Below are positions 17,550-25,319 of a DNA stretch of 64,000 nucleotides, piece after piece. The stretch spans positions 118,528 through 182,527 of the forward strand of contig CAMWJF010000002.1 in NCBI GenBank assembly GCA_947174505.1, read 5' to 3'. The DNA comes from an uncultured Lachnospiraceae bacterium (GTDB taxonomy: Bacteria; Bacillota; Clostridia; Lachnospirales; Lachnospiraceae). The translations under genes and the position numbers were made by a program. The notes under the pieces were generated by a model, which saw only the letters and a program-made list of their open reading frames with translations, was not told the origin of the DNA and made no database searches. Numbering within the stretch: position 1 is the first letter of the stretch; each line of letters begins with the position of its first letter.

Positions 17550-19382
17550 TCAAACAGATCCTTCGGCATAACTGAATGCGTCCGCATATAATCCCGCCTG
17601 AATCTTCCACATCGTTGCATACTTTCCATTCTCCGCAATCAGTTTTTCATGGGTGCCCGACTCTACGATTTTCCCCTTCTCCATCATATAGATGCAGTCA
17701 GCGTCCCGCACCGTAGACAGCCTGTGGGAAATAAAAATCACTGTTTTATCCCTCGCGATCTCGTTTAATTCCTGATTCAGTCTGTACTCCGCCAGCGGGT
17801 CAAGTGCGCTGCTGGGCTCATCCATGATAATCAGATTCTGCTTCCGGTAGAGGGTGCGGGCGATAGCCACCTTCTGCGCCTCCCCGCCCGACAGGTTTAC
17901 CCCGTCCTTCTCGAATTCCGTCGTCAGGGGCGTTTCAATCTGATAGGAAAGCCTGTTATCCTCCAAGGTAAAGTGCGCGTCATACAGCGCCTGTTCCACC
18001 CGGTAGTTTTCCTCCCGGCTCCCGTCCTCCACATCCATCAGCACATTTTCCTTAAGAGTCGCCGCATAAATTTTAAAATCCTGAAATACGGAACCGATAC
18101 TGCGCCGATAATCCATGATCCGATAATCCCGGATATCTTTTCCGTGATAAAAGATTTTCCCCCCGTCAGGATCATATAAGCGCAGCAGCAGCTTTACCAG
18201 CGTAGTTTTGCCGGAGCCGTTGTAACCCACCAGCGCGATCTTCTGTCCCGGCTTGATTGTAAACGTCACATCCTTTAACACGGGTTGCCCGGGAAGATAC
18301 CCGAAGTCCACATGCTCCACCGAGAGGCTGCCGCTGCCTTCCGGCACAGGCTTCTCTCCTCTTGATACAATCGTCGGCTCCATCTGCAGAAATTCCCTGA
18401 TCCGATAAATATAAGCTGAATTTTCTGCCACGGTCCGAAAACTGAGTATTACGATTTCTATATTGCTGGAAGCCCGCCATATACAGGAGCGGCTCGTTAC
18501 GAGCTGTGCCCCCGACAGCACCCGCAAAACAAGCATCTGATACAAAAGAAGCGTCCATACCGCGCCTTCCTTGACAAGACGCGCTAAAAACCCCTCCCGG
18601 AGCAGACCATACATAAACAGTGATTTCCCGTACTTTTTATTCACATCTTCTATTTTCTGGTTTTCCCCGGTGTATTCCGTCCGACATTCCTCTTTCATCT
18701 GCGGATACAGGCGCAGTTCCCCGGCATAATCGGACAGATAAAATACCCGGTTCCCATATTCCCGCTGCTGCTCATGGGGCAAGCGTTCCATTCGGGCTTC
18801 CACCACTTTTTTATTCTCCTGCAGGACGCAGAGCAGCTCAAACGGAAGTACCAGCGCTAAGATCAATAGCGCGACCGGATTAATATAGGCACAATAGACG
18901 AGTGTACACATAATACCGACCGACCGGGCAATAATAGACTTCTCAAAAACGAGAAATCTGTCCAGACAGCGGTCCGTCTCCTCCGTTGCCAGAATAAAAG
19001 TCTCATAGAAATCCTTGTCGTCATAACAGGACAGATCAATTTCCTTCGACTTCTCATAAATTTCCAGCCGCAGCGCCTGATACAGCGTCTGTTTTCCCCT
19101 CGGAAACACATAGTGTTTATAAATGGCAAAGGTCACCGTGGATACGGCGATCGCCGCCATCAGAATGCCCATACACCAAAGAATTTTCCGAAAGTCTCCG
19201 CCTTCTTCCGCCACGGTCAGAACATAATTGACCGTCCATGTAAATTCAAAAAATATGGAAATCTGCAGCTTGACCGCCTCAAACAGATGGTACGCCATAA
19301 ACCCCGGCGCATGCTTGAAACAAAACTTTGTCAAAAACCACTGCTGTGCGATCACCTGCCGCCATGTAAGCATATCCTTCAT
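17550..19382 (-). CDS. ABC half-exporter B1 (permease-ATPase fusion)
   Basis: A 610-aa half-exporter beginning MKDMLTWRQVIAQQW. Six membrane helices precede an ATPase with GYNGSGKTT, SVFQDF, LSGGEAQK and LIIMDEPSSALD. It has an AEGSV tail not found in B2. The ATG at 19382 follows AGAAAGGAAA; a longer reading frame to 19472 has no matching start in the paralogue. It is the B-type partner of A1, lying 108 bp downstream of it. Its ATPase half is much more similar to B2 than its membrane half, consistent with recent duplication, selection on the transport domain, or gene conversion. Confidence 0.85.
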   Translation of the reverse strand: MKDMLTWRQVIAQQWFLTKFCFKHAPGFMAYHLFEAVKLQISIFFEFTWTVNYVLTVAEEGGDFRKILWCMGILMAAIAVSTVTFAIYKHYVFPRGKQTLYQALRLEIYEKSKEIDLSCYDDKDFYETFILATEETDRCLDRFLVFEKSIIARSVGIMCTLVYCAYINPVALLILALVLPFELLCVLQENKKVVEARMERLPHEQQREYGNRVFYLSDYAGELRLYPQMKEECRTEYTGENQKIEDVNKKYGKSLFMYGLLREGFLARLVKEGAVWTLLLYQMLVLRVLSGAQLVTSRSCIWRASSNIEIVILSFRTVAENSAYIYRIREFLQMEPTIVSRGEKPVPEGSGSLSVEHVDFGYLPGQPVLKDVTFTIKPGQKIALVGYNGSGKTTLVKLLLRLYDPDGGKIFYHGKDIRDYRIMDYRRSIGSVFQDFKIYAATLKENVLMDVEDGSREENYRVEQALYDAHFTLEDNRLSYQIETPLTTEFEKDGVNLSGGEAQKVAIARTLYRKQNLIIMDEPSSALDPLAEYRLNQELNEIARDKTVIFISHRLSTVRDADCIYMMEKGKIVESGTHEKLIAENGKYATMWKIQAGLYADAFSYAEGSV

Positions 19383-19490
19383 GCTGTCATTTCCTTTCTG
19401 ATCATTCTTACATAAAACATAGTCCTTCCAAGTCAGACCTGCTGACTTTGATCCTGCCCCATGACGGGACATCTTTAAAATTACGTTTGC

Positions 19491-21290
19491 TTACGTCAAA
19501 TAGTTCTCCGCCTGTAGCCGATACAGCGATGCGTACTCCCCGTTTTGGCTCATCAGTTCACCGTGCGACCCTCTCTCCTGAATCCTGCCGTTTTTCAGAT
19601 AAAAGACCATATCCGCATCACGTACGGAGGATAGCCTGTGGGAAATAAAAAACAAAATCCTGTCCCTGCCGTATTCCCTGATATTTTCAAACAAATGGTA
19701 TTCCGCAATCGGGTCAAGGGCGCTGCTCGGCTCGTCAAACACCGCGATGGGACTGTCCTTGGCAAAGGCTCTTGCCGCCAGGATCTTCTGGTTCTGCCCG
19801 CCGGAAAATACCACGCCCTCCTTGGAAAACTCGCGGGTAAGGATCGTCTTTTCCCGAAGCGGCTGCCTTTCTACCTCTTCATACATATCCGCAAGCTTGA
19901 GCGCCTGCTCTATCTTTTCCCGGTCCTTCTCCTCATCCCCATGCCGTCCCATCAATATATTTTCTGCAATGGTATTTGCAAAAATCCTTCCGTTTTGAAA
20001 AGCCGTTGAAAATAATTCCCGGTACGCCTTCACCTGATATTCCCTGATGTCAATCCCGTTCACCAGTATCCGTCCCTCGTCGGGGTCGTAAAGCCGCATA
20101 AGAAGCTTCGTCAGCGTACTTTTCCCGGCGCCGTTATACCCCGCCAGCGCCACGCTCTGATTTCCCTCGATCTTAAAATGAATATCCTTCAGCACATAGC
20201 CGCCGTCTTTATACCCAAAAGATACATGTTCAAATTCCACACTGCGGATCGGAAGCTCTGGCATTATTCCCTCCTGATCCTCCGGGATCGCAGGCTCATA
20301 CCGCAGAAAATGACGGGTCTGTTCCAGATACAGGCCATTCTTTACAATGACCATCACCGAATCCGCAAACCCGATCAGCGTCCACGTATTGGAGTTCATC
20401 GTTGTCTGGATCACCGCCATCTGGGCAAATACCATTGTACCGCTGACCAGCACCCGGTATCCGGCGTAAAGCACCGCCCCCTCCTGCAATAAGGTAAAGG
20501 TAAAATACTGAAACAGCCAGAAAAGAACCATATTTCCCAGAGAATAATTCCCGATCACCTTGCGGATCGCAGCAACAGCCCTGTCATATTGCTTTTTCAG
20601 AAGCCGGAATACATGGGTCATCCGTATCTCCTTGGCATATTCGCCCAGATGAATCGTACGGTTCACATAGTCCGCCATTCTCTGAAAGACGATATTTTCC
20701 CGTTCCATACGGAAAATCCGGCTGTTTAATACGCCATAAAAAACGAAATTTCCAAGTATCGGAAAAATAATAAACAGAGCCGCCAGACGGTCGATCTGAT
20801 AAATAATCACCATTCCGCCAATCATGGCGACAAATCTCGCCAGAATCTGACAGACTCCCTCCAGCGTTTCCGGCAGTTTGATATGTGCCTGACTGACTGC
20901 CATCATGTACTCATTGTAGAACTCGCTGTCTTCAAAGCAGCGCATATCCACCTGACAGGCTTTGTCATACAACATTTTGTTGATACCGTCATACAGCTTT
21001 ACGTCCGTAATCGGCTTGACATAGGCTTCAAAATACCGGCTGAAAATTTTAAGCGCAGCTTCCAGCACCACAACGCTCCAGACATACAGCATCATTTTTT
21101 CGAAAGAAGTCTGCTTCATGGCCATATCAAGAATAAAGCGGATCAGGACGCAGGAAACCAGCAGCCAGTCCACATACATGAAAGCCCAGTGTAGAAATTC
21201 CAGAATAACCCGCTGTTTACTGATTTTCCACCCTGTTTTTAATGCAAATCTGCAGGATGTAAATGTTCGGTATAAAAACCCTTCTTTCAT
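19491..21290 (-). CDS. ABC half-exporter A1 (permease-ATPase fusion)
   Basis: A 599-aa half-exporter, first gene of the A1-B1-A2-B2 operon. It begins MKEGFLYRTFTSCRFALKTG and has six membrane helices, then GYNGAGKST, TAFQNG, FSGGQNQK, IAVFDEPSSALD and FISHRLSS. The FSGGQ signature differs from the usual LSGGQ in the same way in both A copies. The ATG has AAGGAGAAC upstream. A structured leader with a small ORF lies immediately upstream (21327-21455). Substrate unknown; lipids, drugs and peptides are all possible. Confidence 0.85.
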   Translation of the reverse strand: MKEGFLYRTFTSCRFALKTGWKISKQRVILEFLHWAFMYVDWLLVSCVLIRFILDMAMKQTSFEKMMLYVWSVVVLEAALKIFSRYFEAYVKPITDVKLYDGINKMLYDKACQVDMRCFEDSEFYNEYMMAVSQAHIKLPETLEGVCQILARFVAMIGGMVIIYQIDRLAALFIIFPILGNFVFYGVLNSRIFRMERENIVFQRMADYVNRTIHLGEYAKEIRMTHVFRLLKKQYDRAVAAIRKVIGNYSLGNMVLFWLFQYFTFTLLQEGAVLYAGYRVLVSGTMVFAQMAVIQTTMNSNTWTLIGFADSVMVIVKNGLYLEQTRHFLRYEPAIPEDQEGIMPELPIRSVEFEHVSFGYKDGGYVLKDIHFKIEGNQSVALAGYNGAGKSTLTKLLMRLYDPDEGRILVNGIDIREYQVKAYRELFSTAFQNGRIFANTIAENILMGRHGDEEKDREKIEQALKLADMYEEVERQPLREKTILTREFSKEGVVFSGGQNQKILAARAFAKDSPIAVFDEPSSALDPIAEYHLFENIREYGRDRILFFISHRLSSVRDADMVFYLKNGRIQERGSHGELMSQNGEYASLYRLQAENYLT

Positions 21291-21326
21291 GGCGTTCTCC
21301 TTTTTCAGAAATCTCTGTTTATTTCT

Positions 21327-21455
21327 CTATCTGCATATTTTGCAGCGAAGTACGAAAGTTTCCATCTGTTCCTTCTTTGCAGTATAAGCCCGGAAAGCTG
21401 TATACTTTCCAGGCTTGCGGGTTTTGCCCTGCGCACTGCTATTGGCTACAGACAT
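21327..21455 (-). CDS. Small ORF in the ABC exporter leader (42 aa, doubtful)
   Basis: A 42-codon frame, MSVANSSAQGKTRKPGKYT... ending METFVLRCKICR. The first ATG (21455) lacks a ribosome binding site, but an internal ATG (21365) follows AAGGAAC and would give the 12-residue peptide METFVLRCKICR. It sits 36 bp upstream of A1. It could be a leader peptide or a small product; I do not recognise it. The remainder of the 21291-21656 gap holds the hairpin and the mazEF promoter. Confidence 0.3.
   Translation of the reverse strand: MSVANSSAQGKTRKPGKYTAFRAYTAKKEQMETFVLRCKICR
21386..21416 (-). promoter_or_regulatory. 12-bp stem-loop in the ABC exporter leader
   Basis: On the minus strand AAGCCTGGAAAG (21416-21405) pairs with CTTTCCGGGCTT (21397-21386), with one wobble and a 7-nt loop (TATACAG). 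No T-run follows in the direction of the exporter. It lies about 100 bases upstream of the A1 start, inside the small ORF, and may be an RNA control element or operator. Confidence 0.4.
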
Positions 21456-21617
21456 AATATATCACAAAAAACCAACCGTCATTTTACATGTCCTCCAATT
21501 CCCCCTTTTTTGTCCCTCAATTTTCATTGCACGCATGGGGAATATTATTTATACTTAATAAAGCGTCGCCTTTCTATTGTTATAAGGTAACTCAGAATTG
21601 CTAATTTTTCTTGCACA

Positions 21618-21636
21618 GTATATACTAAGTATATAC
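21618..21636 (+). promoter_or_regulatory. mazEF operator/promoter palindrome
   Basis: Two copies of the self-complementary octamer GTATATAC (21618-21625 and 21629-21636) flank TAA. They lie just before the mazE ribosome binding site (TAAGGAGG) and just after a TTGCAC. This placement fits MazE-MazF autorepression. Confidence 0.5.
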
Positions 21637-21656
21637 CAAACTATAAGGAGGTTCCT

Positions 21657-21899
21657 ATGCAGACGCAAGTAAAGGAATGGGGAAATAGCCAGGGAATCAG
21701 ACTTCCAAAAGAGATATTGAAAAGTGCGGGAATTGCATTGAATGAAGTTTTGGAAGTTACGGCATCAAATGGCGTAATTACTTTAGCAAAGCCATTCCGC
21801 CATAAGACTCTGGAGGAAAGAGCAGCGGAATTTGATGGGAAATTAATGCTTGACGGTGAATATGACTGGGGCGATCCTGTTGGAAGAGAGGTGTGGTAA
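21657..21899 (+). CDS. mazE: MazE-like antitoxin, AbrB-type swapped hairpin
   Basis: An 80-aa DNA-binding antitoxin. It has the MazE-type AbrB domain VKEWGNSQGIRLPKEIL at residues 5-21 and an acidic C-terminal tail (KLMLDGEYDWGDPVGREVW) that would bind and neutralise the toxin. TAAGGAGG precedes the ATG. Its stop overlaps the ATG of the toxin gene (TAATG), typical of coupled toxin-antitoxin synthesis. It is likely to repress its own promoter through the adjacent palindrome. Confidence 0.88.
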   Translation: MQTQVKEWGNSQGIRLPKEILKSAGIALNEVLEVTASNGVITLAKPFRHKTLEERAAEFDGKLMLDGEYDWGDPVGREVW

Positions 21900-22201
21900 T
21901 GGAGCCTCTGCATCAGGGAGATATTCTCAAAATAGAGAAAATCAAACATCCAATTTTAGTTGCCAGTAAAGATTTTTTCAATACCTGTGGCGAAATAATA
22001 GGATGCCCTATTATTAACAACACTAAGCCGGGACCTCTTCATATATGGATGTCCACAGAAAATACAGAAGGATATATACATTGCGAAAAACTGGCACTGT
22101 TAGATTTATCTATTCGCGGTTATAAAAAAACGGACAGATTATCAGTTCCCGAAATGATTAATGTATCCGATGCTATTCAAGGCATTTTTGAATATATTTG
22201 A
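21899..22201 (+). CDS. mazF: MazF/PemK-family toxin
   Basis: A 100-aa PemK/MazF-fold protein, presumed sequence-specific mRNA endoribonuclease, starting MEPLHQGDILKIEKIKHPIL. The family pattern of an N-terminal GDI strand, a central HPILVAS loop and a C-terminal helix (VSDAIQGIFEYI) is present, though the usual RP-V motif is replaced by KHPIL, so it is a divergent member. The ATG overlaps the antitoxin stop by one base; AGAGAGGTG serves as binding site. Unlike the toxin at 4504-4755, it appears full length. Confidence 0.75.
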   Translation: MEPLHQGDILKIEKIKHPILVASKDFFNTCGEIIGCPIINNTKPGPLHIWMSTENTEGYIHCEKLALLDLSIRGYKKTDRLSVPEMINVSDAIQGIFEYI

Positions 22202-22232
22202 CGTCTGACAACAGAGGAGAATCAAGACAACT

Positions 22233-22991
22233 ATGCTACAGATCGGAATTTGCGACGACGAACCGCTTCTTCTAAATGAAATAAAGAAAATAACGGAGGA
22301 CTGTCTGCAACAGCAGCAGACCTTTTCCGTTTTGTCAACCTACACAGACGGTAAAAGCCTGCTTTACGACATTCAGGACGGCAGGCATTTTGACCTTCTG
22401 CTCCTCGATATTGAGATGCCCGGTCTTTCCGGCATGGAGCTGGCCAAACGAATCCATGAACTTTTACCCGACGCCCTGATGCTCTTTGTGACCGCCCACT
22501 ATAAATATGCCGTGGACGCCTATGAGCTTCATATTTTCCGCTATATTCCCAAAAACCAGCTGAAAGAACGGCTGCCCCACGCGCTGAAGGACGCGGTCTC
22601 CCTTTTGGAAATCCAGAACACGGATTCCTATATTATCAGCACCCAGAACCGCTTTGAGCGGATTCCTTACAAGGAAATTCTTTATATCGAAAAGGATGGA
22701 AAAAATGCTGTTTTTCATACCCTCGCTGCCGATCGGCCTGCCAAAAACCGGCCCGTTGATAACACAGGCCAGACCAGATCCGTCCGCAAAACATTGACGG
22801 AGGTCTTTCATGAACTGCAGTCCGGGGAATTTTATTTTATCGAACGGGGATATATTGTAAATCTGCGGCATGTAACGGGAATTTCCCACACCGACTGCAT
22901 ACTCACGGATCAGACACACCTGCCAGTTTCCCAGAGCCGTCTGCCGGAACTTAAAAAGCAGTTAAACAAATACTGGCAAAACAAAATATGA
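22233..22991 (+). CDS. LytTR-family response regulator
   Basis: A 252-aa AgrA/LytR-type regulator. The receiver domain (1-120) has acidic residues D8/D9, the phospho-accepting Asp59 in LLLLDIEMPG and the FVTAH motif. The LytTR DNA-binding domain (about 145-250) includes RIPYKEILYIEKDGK and FYFIERGYIVNLRHV. An insertion rich in Asp/Arg (AADRPAKNRPVDNTGQ) interrupts the LytTR domain. AGAGGAG precedes the ATG. The GHKL kinase follows 85 bp downstream and is presumably its partner. Confidence 0.88.
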   Translation: MLQIGICDDEPLLLNEIKKITEDCLQQQQTFSVLSTYTDGKSLLYDIQDGRHFDLLLLDIEMPGLSGMELAKRIHELLPDALMLFVTAHYKYAVDAYELHIFRYIPKNQLKERLPHALKDAVSLLEIQNTDSYIISTQNRFERIPYKEILYIEKDGKNAVFHTLAADRPAKNRPVDNTGQTRSVRKTLTEVFHELQSGEFYFIERGYIVNLRHVTGISHTDCILTDQTHLPVSQSRLPELKKQLNKYWQNKI

Positions 22992-23076
22992 TCACACCGT
23001 CCAAAATCGCCGCCCGGCATCAGGAAATCGAGTAATACCGCACAGCTTCCCATATATAACAAAGGTAAGGAACATT

Positions 23077-23757
23077 ATGCCACTGACACGCAAAAACAAG
23101 ATCCGCTTTTTAGAGAAAAAAAATCAGGTACTGGAAGAAAATTACCATCTTCTCACCGACCTGTACCAGAAAAATGAACGTCTGTACCACGACATGAATC
23201 ATCACTTACAGATGATCTACCACCTCGCAAAAAAAATGGAAGTCCCGGAGATTGCAGAGTATGTCCATTCCATCAGCACACCGATCAACGAGCTGTCCGA
23301 TATGACATGGAGCGGCGTTGATATTGTGGACGCCATTTTAAACCACACCGTCCTCGATGCAGGGAAACACGGAATCGGGATAGACGTAAACGCGGAATTT
23401 CCGAAGGACTGTCATATCACCTCAGACGATCTGTGCGTGATTCTATTTAACCTGCTGGATAACGCCATGGAAGCCTGCCTGCGCTATATGCGGCAGACCA
23501 GCAATCCGCCCTGCATAGAGGTGACCATCCGCAGGATTCACCAGTTCCTGATCATTAAAATACGAAACCCCTGCATTCCACCCCGTAAGCTGTTCGGCAT
23601 TTTTCCCACCACCAAGGCCGATGCCCGCCACCACGGAATCGGCCTGCGCAATGTCCGGGAAAAAGTAGAAAAATATAACGGCAGTCTGGAATTTGAAGTG
23701 GAAGGCGATGTGTTTACTGCGACGGCATTGTTATTTTTTGAAAGAAACGAGCCATAA
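23077..23757 (+). CDS. Soluble GHKL-type sensor kinase without membrane domain
   Basis: A 226-aa histidine kinase core. It has a short N-terminal coiled coil (residues 5-40), the phospho-acceptor region LYHDMNHHLQMI (His near residue 39), the N-box NLLDNAMEAC near 130 and the G-box HGIGLRNVREKVE near 190. AgrC-type kinases normally carry five to seven membrane helices; none is present here, and only 85 bp separate this gene from the regulator, so the sensor part is absent rather than missed. It probably reads a cytosolic signal or works with another protein. TAAGGAAC precedes the ATG. Confidence 0.82.
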   Translation: MPLTRKNKIRFLEKKNQVLEENYHLLTDLYQKNERLYHDMNHHLQMIYHLAKKMEVPEIAEYVHSISTPINELSDMTWSGVDIVDAILNHTVLDAGKHGIGIDVNAEFPKDCHITSDDLCVILFNLLDNAMEACLRYMRQTSNPPCIEVTIRRIHQFLIIKIRNPCIPPRKLFGIFPTTKADARHHGIGLRNVREKVEKYNGSLEFEVEGDVFTATALLFFERNEP

Positions 23758-23787
23758 ACGCACTGTAAGTATGATGCCGTTTATATT

Positions 23788-23972
23788 TTAACGCAGTTCC
23801 ACCCACCACTTAACAATCTGTCCATCCCCGTTCTCATCCCACACAATCAGGAATTTCGCCAGCCAGCTTTTATGCGCGATGAAAGATCCAATGAACTAAT
23901 CTGCATTAGGATATCTAAAATGTTTGCCACCACTTCCTCGAACTGGGTGCATCCCTTGAGCAGGCGATGATA
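23788..23972 (-). pseudogene. Chemoreceptor (CZB) gene remnant
   Basis: Minus-strand translation gives YHRLLKGCTQFEEVVANILD then MQISSLDLS, almost the same as the corresponding segment ([20 protein letters not shown]) of the chemoreceptor at 28231-29646. After a frameshift/deletion it continues as AHKSWLAKFLIVW, matching that receptor's CZB zinc-binding motif [14 protein letters not shown] codon precedes the first block in frame. About 280 codons between the two blocks are missing. The DNA stretch GCCAGCCAGCTTTTATGCG is shared by both loci. Confidence 0.75.
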
Positions 23973-24195
23973 CTAAAGTGTATTTATATTAGCATTCTGA
24001 TAATATAATGTCAATGATGTCCACCGGGCCAAATTGTCGCACATTATAAATGGTCTTCGCTCTATTTAATTGATTTTCATTTATTTTCATAATAGAAAAA
24101 TAGAAAACAAAATTTATATTGACATATATATCAATACACTATATTCTATTTTATATAACAAAAAATTTCTAAATATTGAGGAATTTCAACAATAT

Positions 24196-24567
24196 ATGTT
24201 ACGAAAGAAAATTGGTGAATTTTCTACAAAAATAATTAAAACTCTTAATCTGGATATTCCTGCTGGAACTCCAATCTATATCGCTGAATCTAATATAGAA
24301 CATATGAAATCTTCACATCCAAAAGATTTTGACAAATATGGAAATGATATTGAGACAATTATTGCATCACCCGATTATGTTGGGCAGAATACCAAAGATA
24401 GTTCCATTGAATTTACTAAAGAATATTTTATGAATGGTGACTATGTAAAGGTAGCTGTTCGCGTAAGCCTGCATAATACTTATTATGCACGTTCCCTTTA
24501 CATATTAAATCCAAATCGTGTGAAAAACTTCATCGCAAAAGGCACTTTGAGGAAACTTGACAAATAA
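24196..24567 (+). CDS. PBECR-like nuclease-domain protein (phage/toxin type)
   Basis: A 123-aa protein. The body reads LNLDIPAGTPIYIAESNIEH, then SSHPKDFDKYGNDIETI and PDYVGQNTKDSSIEF, and ends VRVSLHNTYYARSLYILN. This matches the PBECR group (phage-Barnase-EndoU-ColicinE5/D-RelE-like nucleases), which occurs as toxin or phage-protein domains. The His in SSHP and the terminal region are the likely active site. The start is uncertain: the ATG at 24196 has only a distant GAGGA, while a TTG at 24070 would add 42 AT-rich residues. The DNA is far more AT-rich than its surroundings, which suggests transfer. No antitoxin gene is adjacent. Confidence 0.65.
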   Translation: MLRKKIGEFSTKIIKTLNLDIPAGTPIYIAESNIEHMKSSHPKDFDKYGNDIETIIASPDYVGQNTKDSSIEFTKEYFMNGDYVKVAVRVSLHNTYYARSLYILNPNRVKNFIAKGTLRKLDK

Positions 24568-24612
24568 TTATATTATTGTATAATAATTTTACAAATGCAT
24601 AAAATATATTGA

Positions 24613-24690
24613 ATGAGAGCAGAGGACGGAACGGGCAGCCGTCGCCCCAGTTGGAGATGTGGGAAATGTCACCCCACCTATTTCATTCGA
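24613..24690 (+). other. Possible structured RNA ahead of a strong terminator
   Basis: The non-coding stretch after the nuclease gene is GC-rich, unlike the gene. It shows local complementarity such as GACGG-AACGGGCAG-CCGTC, GTGGG...CCCAC, and GAATGA near 24611 with TCATTC near 24683. It ends in the terminator at 24696-24721. No known RNA family is recognised. Confidence 0.25.
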
Positions 24691-24695
24691 AGCTT

Positions 24696-24721
24696 AAGAC
24701 CTCGCAGTAATGCGGGGTCTT
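24696..24721 (+). terminator. Rho-independent terminator
   Basis: Stem AAGACCTCGCA/TGCGGGGTCTT (11 bp with one wobble, GTAA loop) followed by TCTCGTCTTCC. It separates the plus-strand nuclease region from the minus-strand kinase-like gene. Confidence 0.65.
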
Positions 24722-24770
24722 TCTCGTCTTCCCCTACAACCCTGCCTGCCGCCTCTTTTGCATCATGCTA

Positions 24771-25319
24771 TCAGGTCCCCTTTGCGCTTTCGTTTTTCAC
24801 ATACTGCAGAAATTCGTCCGTCCTAGACCAATACCTGATTCCCCAATTTTCAAAGCTCCACTCTGCCATATAATCATTACATTCATAATCAATATAATAT
24901 AGTTCTCCGTTCTGAACAATAAAATTTGTAGGAAAATAATCAATATTCAAATGAGCCGCATACAATACGCTGCACATTTCCCTGACCTGTTCAACATAAT
25001 CCGGTTTCATGCTGTCTGAGAGCACCAGATCAAATATGGTTTTTCCATCAATATATTCTTTCAATATCCGTTCCTGCGGGATATCAACCTCTATCATTTC
25101 CGGCATCTTAATCCCCAAGGCTTTCAGCTTGTTATAATCATTGATTTCTGCCTCAATCTTATTCCCAAACTGGTAGTATTCACATGGCTCATGATGAATC
25201 TGCTTTAGCACATACTGCCGCTGTCCGTCCGAAGCCAGATAAGAATAACCGCCCTTGCCTTTTCCTAATAATTTTATTATCAAAAAATCCCTGTCATTTA
25301 CCTGCATTGTTTTTTCCAT
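24771..25319 (-). CDS. Protein-kinase-like phosphotransferase
   Basis: A 182-aa protein with a compact kinase-like fold. It has a glycine loop, LLGKGKGGYSYLAS (residues 16-29), a strand with lysine, YVLKQI, a hinge ILKEYIDGKTI, a catalytic loop NIDYFPTNFIV and the metal-binding YYIDYE. It resembles small lipopolysaccharide-kinase/RIO-like or aminoglycoside phosphotransferase-like proteins; the substrate is unknown. Its ATG shares a base with the stop of the upstream MATE gene (TAATG), so the two are translationally coupled. A longer frame starting at 25391 would overlap that gene heavily and is not favoured. Confidence 0.7.
   Translation of the reverse strand: MEKTMQVNDRDFLIIKLLGKGKGGYSYLASDGQRQYVLKQIHHEPCEYYQFGNKIEAEINDYNKLKALGIKMPEMIEVDIPQERILKEYIDGKTIFDLVLSDSMKPDYVEQVREMCSVLYAAHLNIDYFPTNFIVQNGELYYIDYECNDYMAEWSFENWGIRYWSRTDEFLQYVKNESAKGT

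Noticed and set aside
13845..21290. Lantibiotic or bacteriocin exporter cluster
   Set aside because: No precursor peptide with a leader and no modification enzyme is seen; the half-exporters lack an N-terminal peptidase (C39) domain.
24613..24721. SRP RNA, 6S RNA or group II intron domain V
   Set aside because: None of the conserved cores of these RNAs is present.
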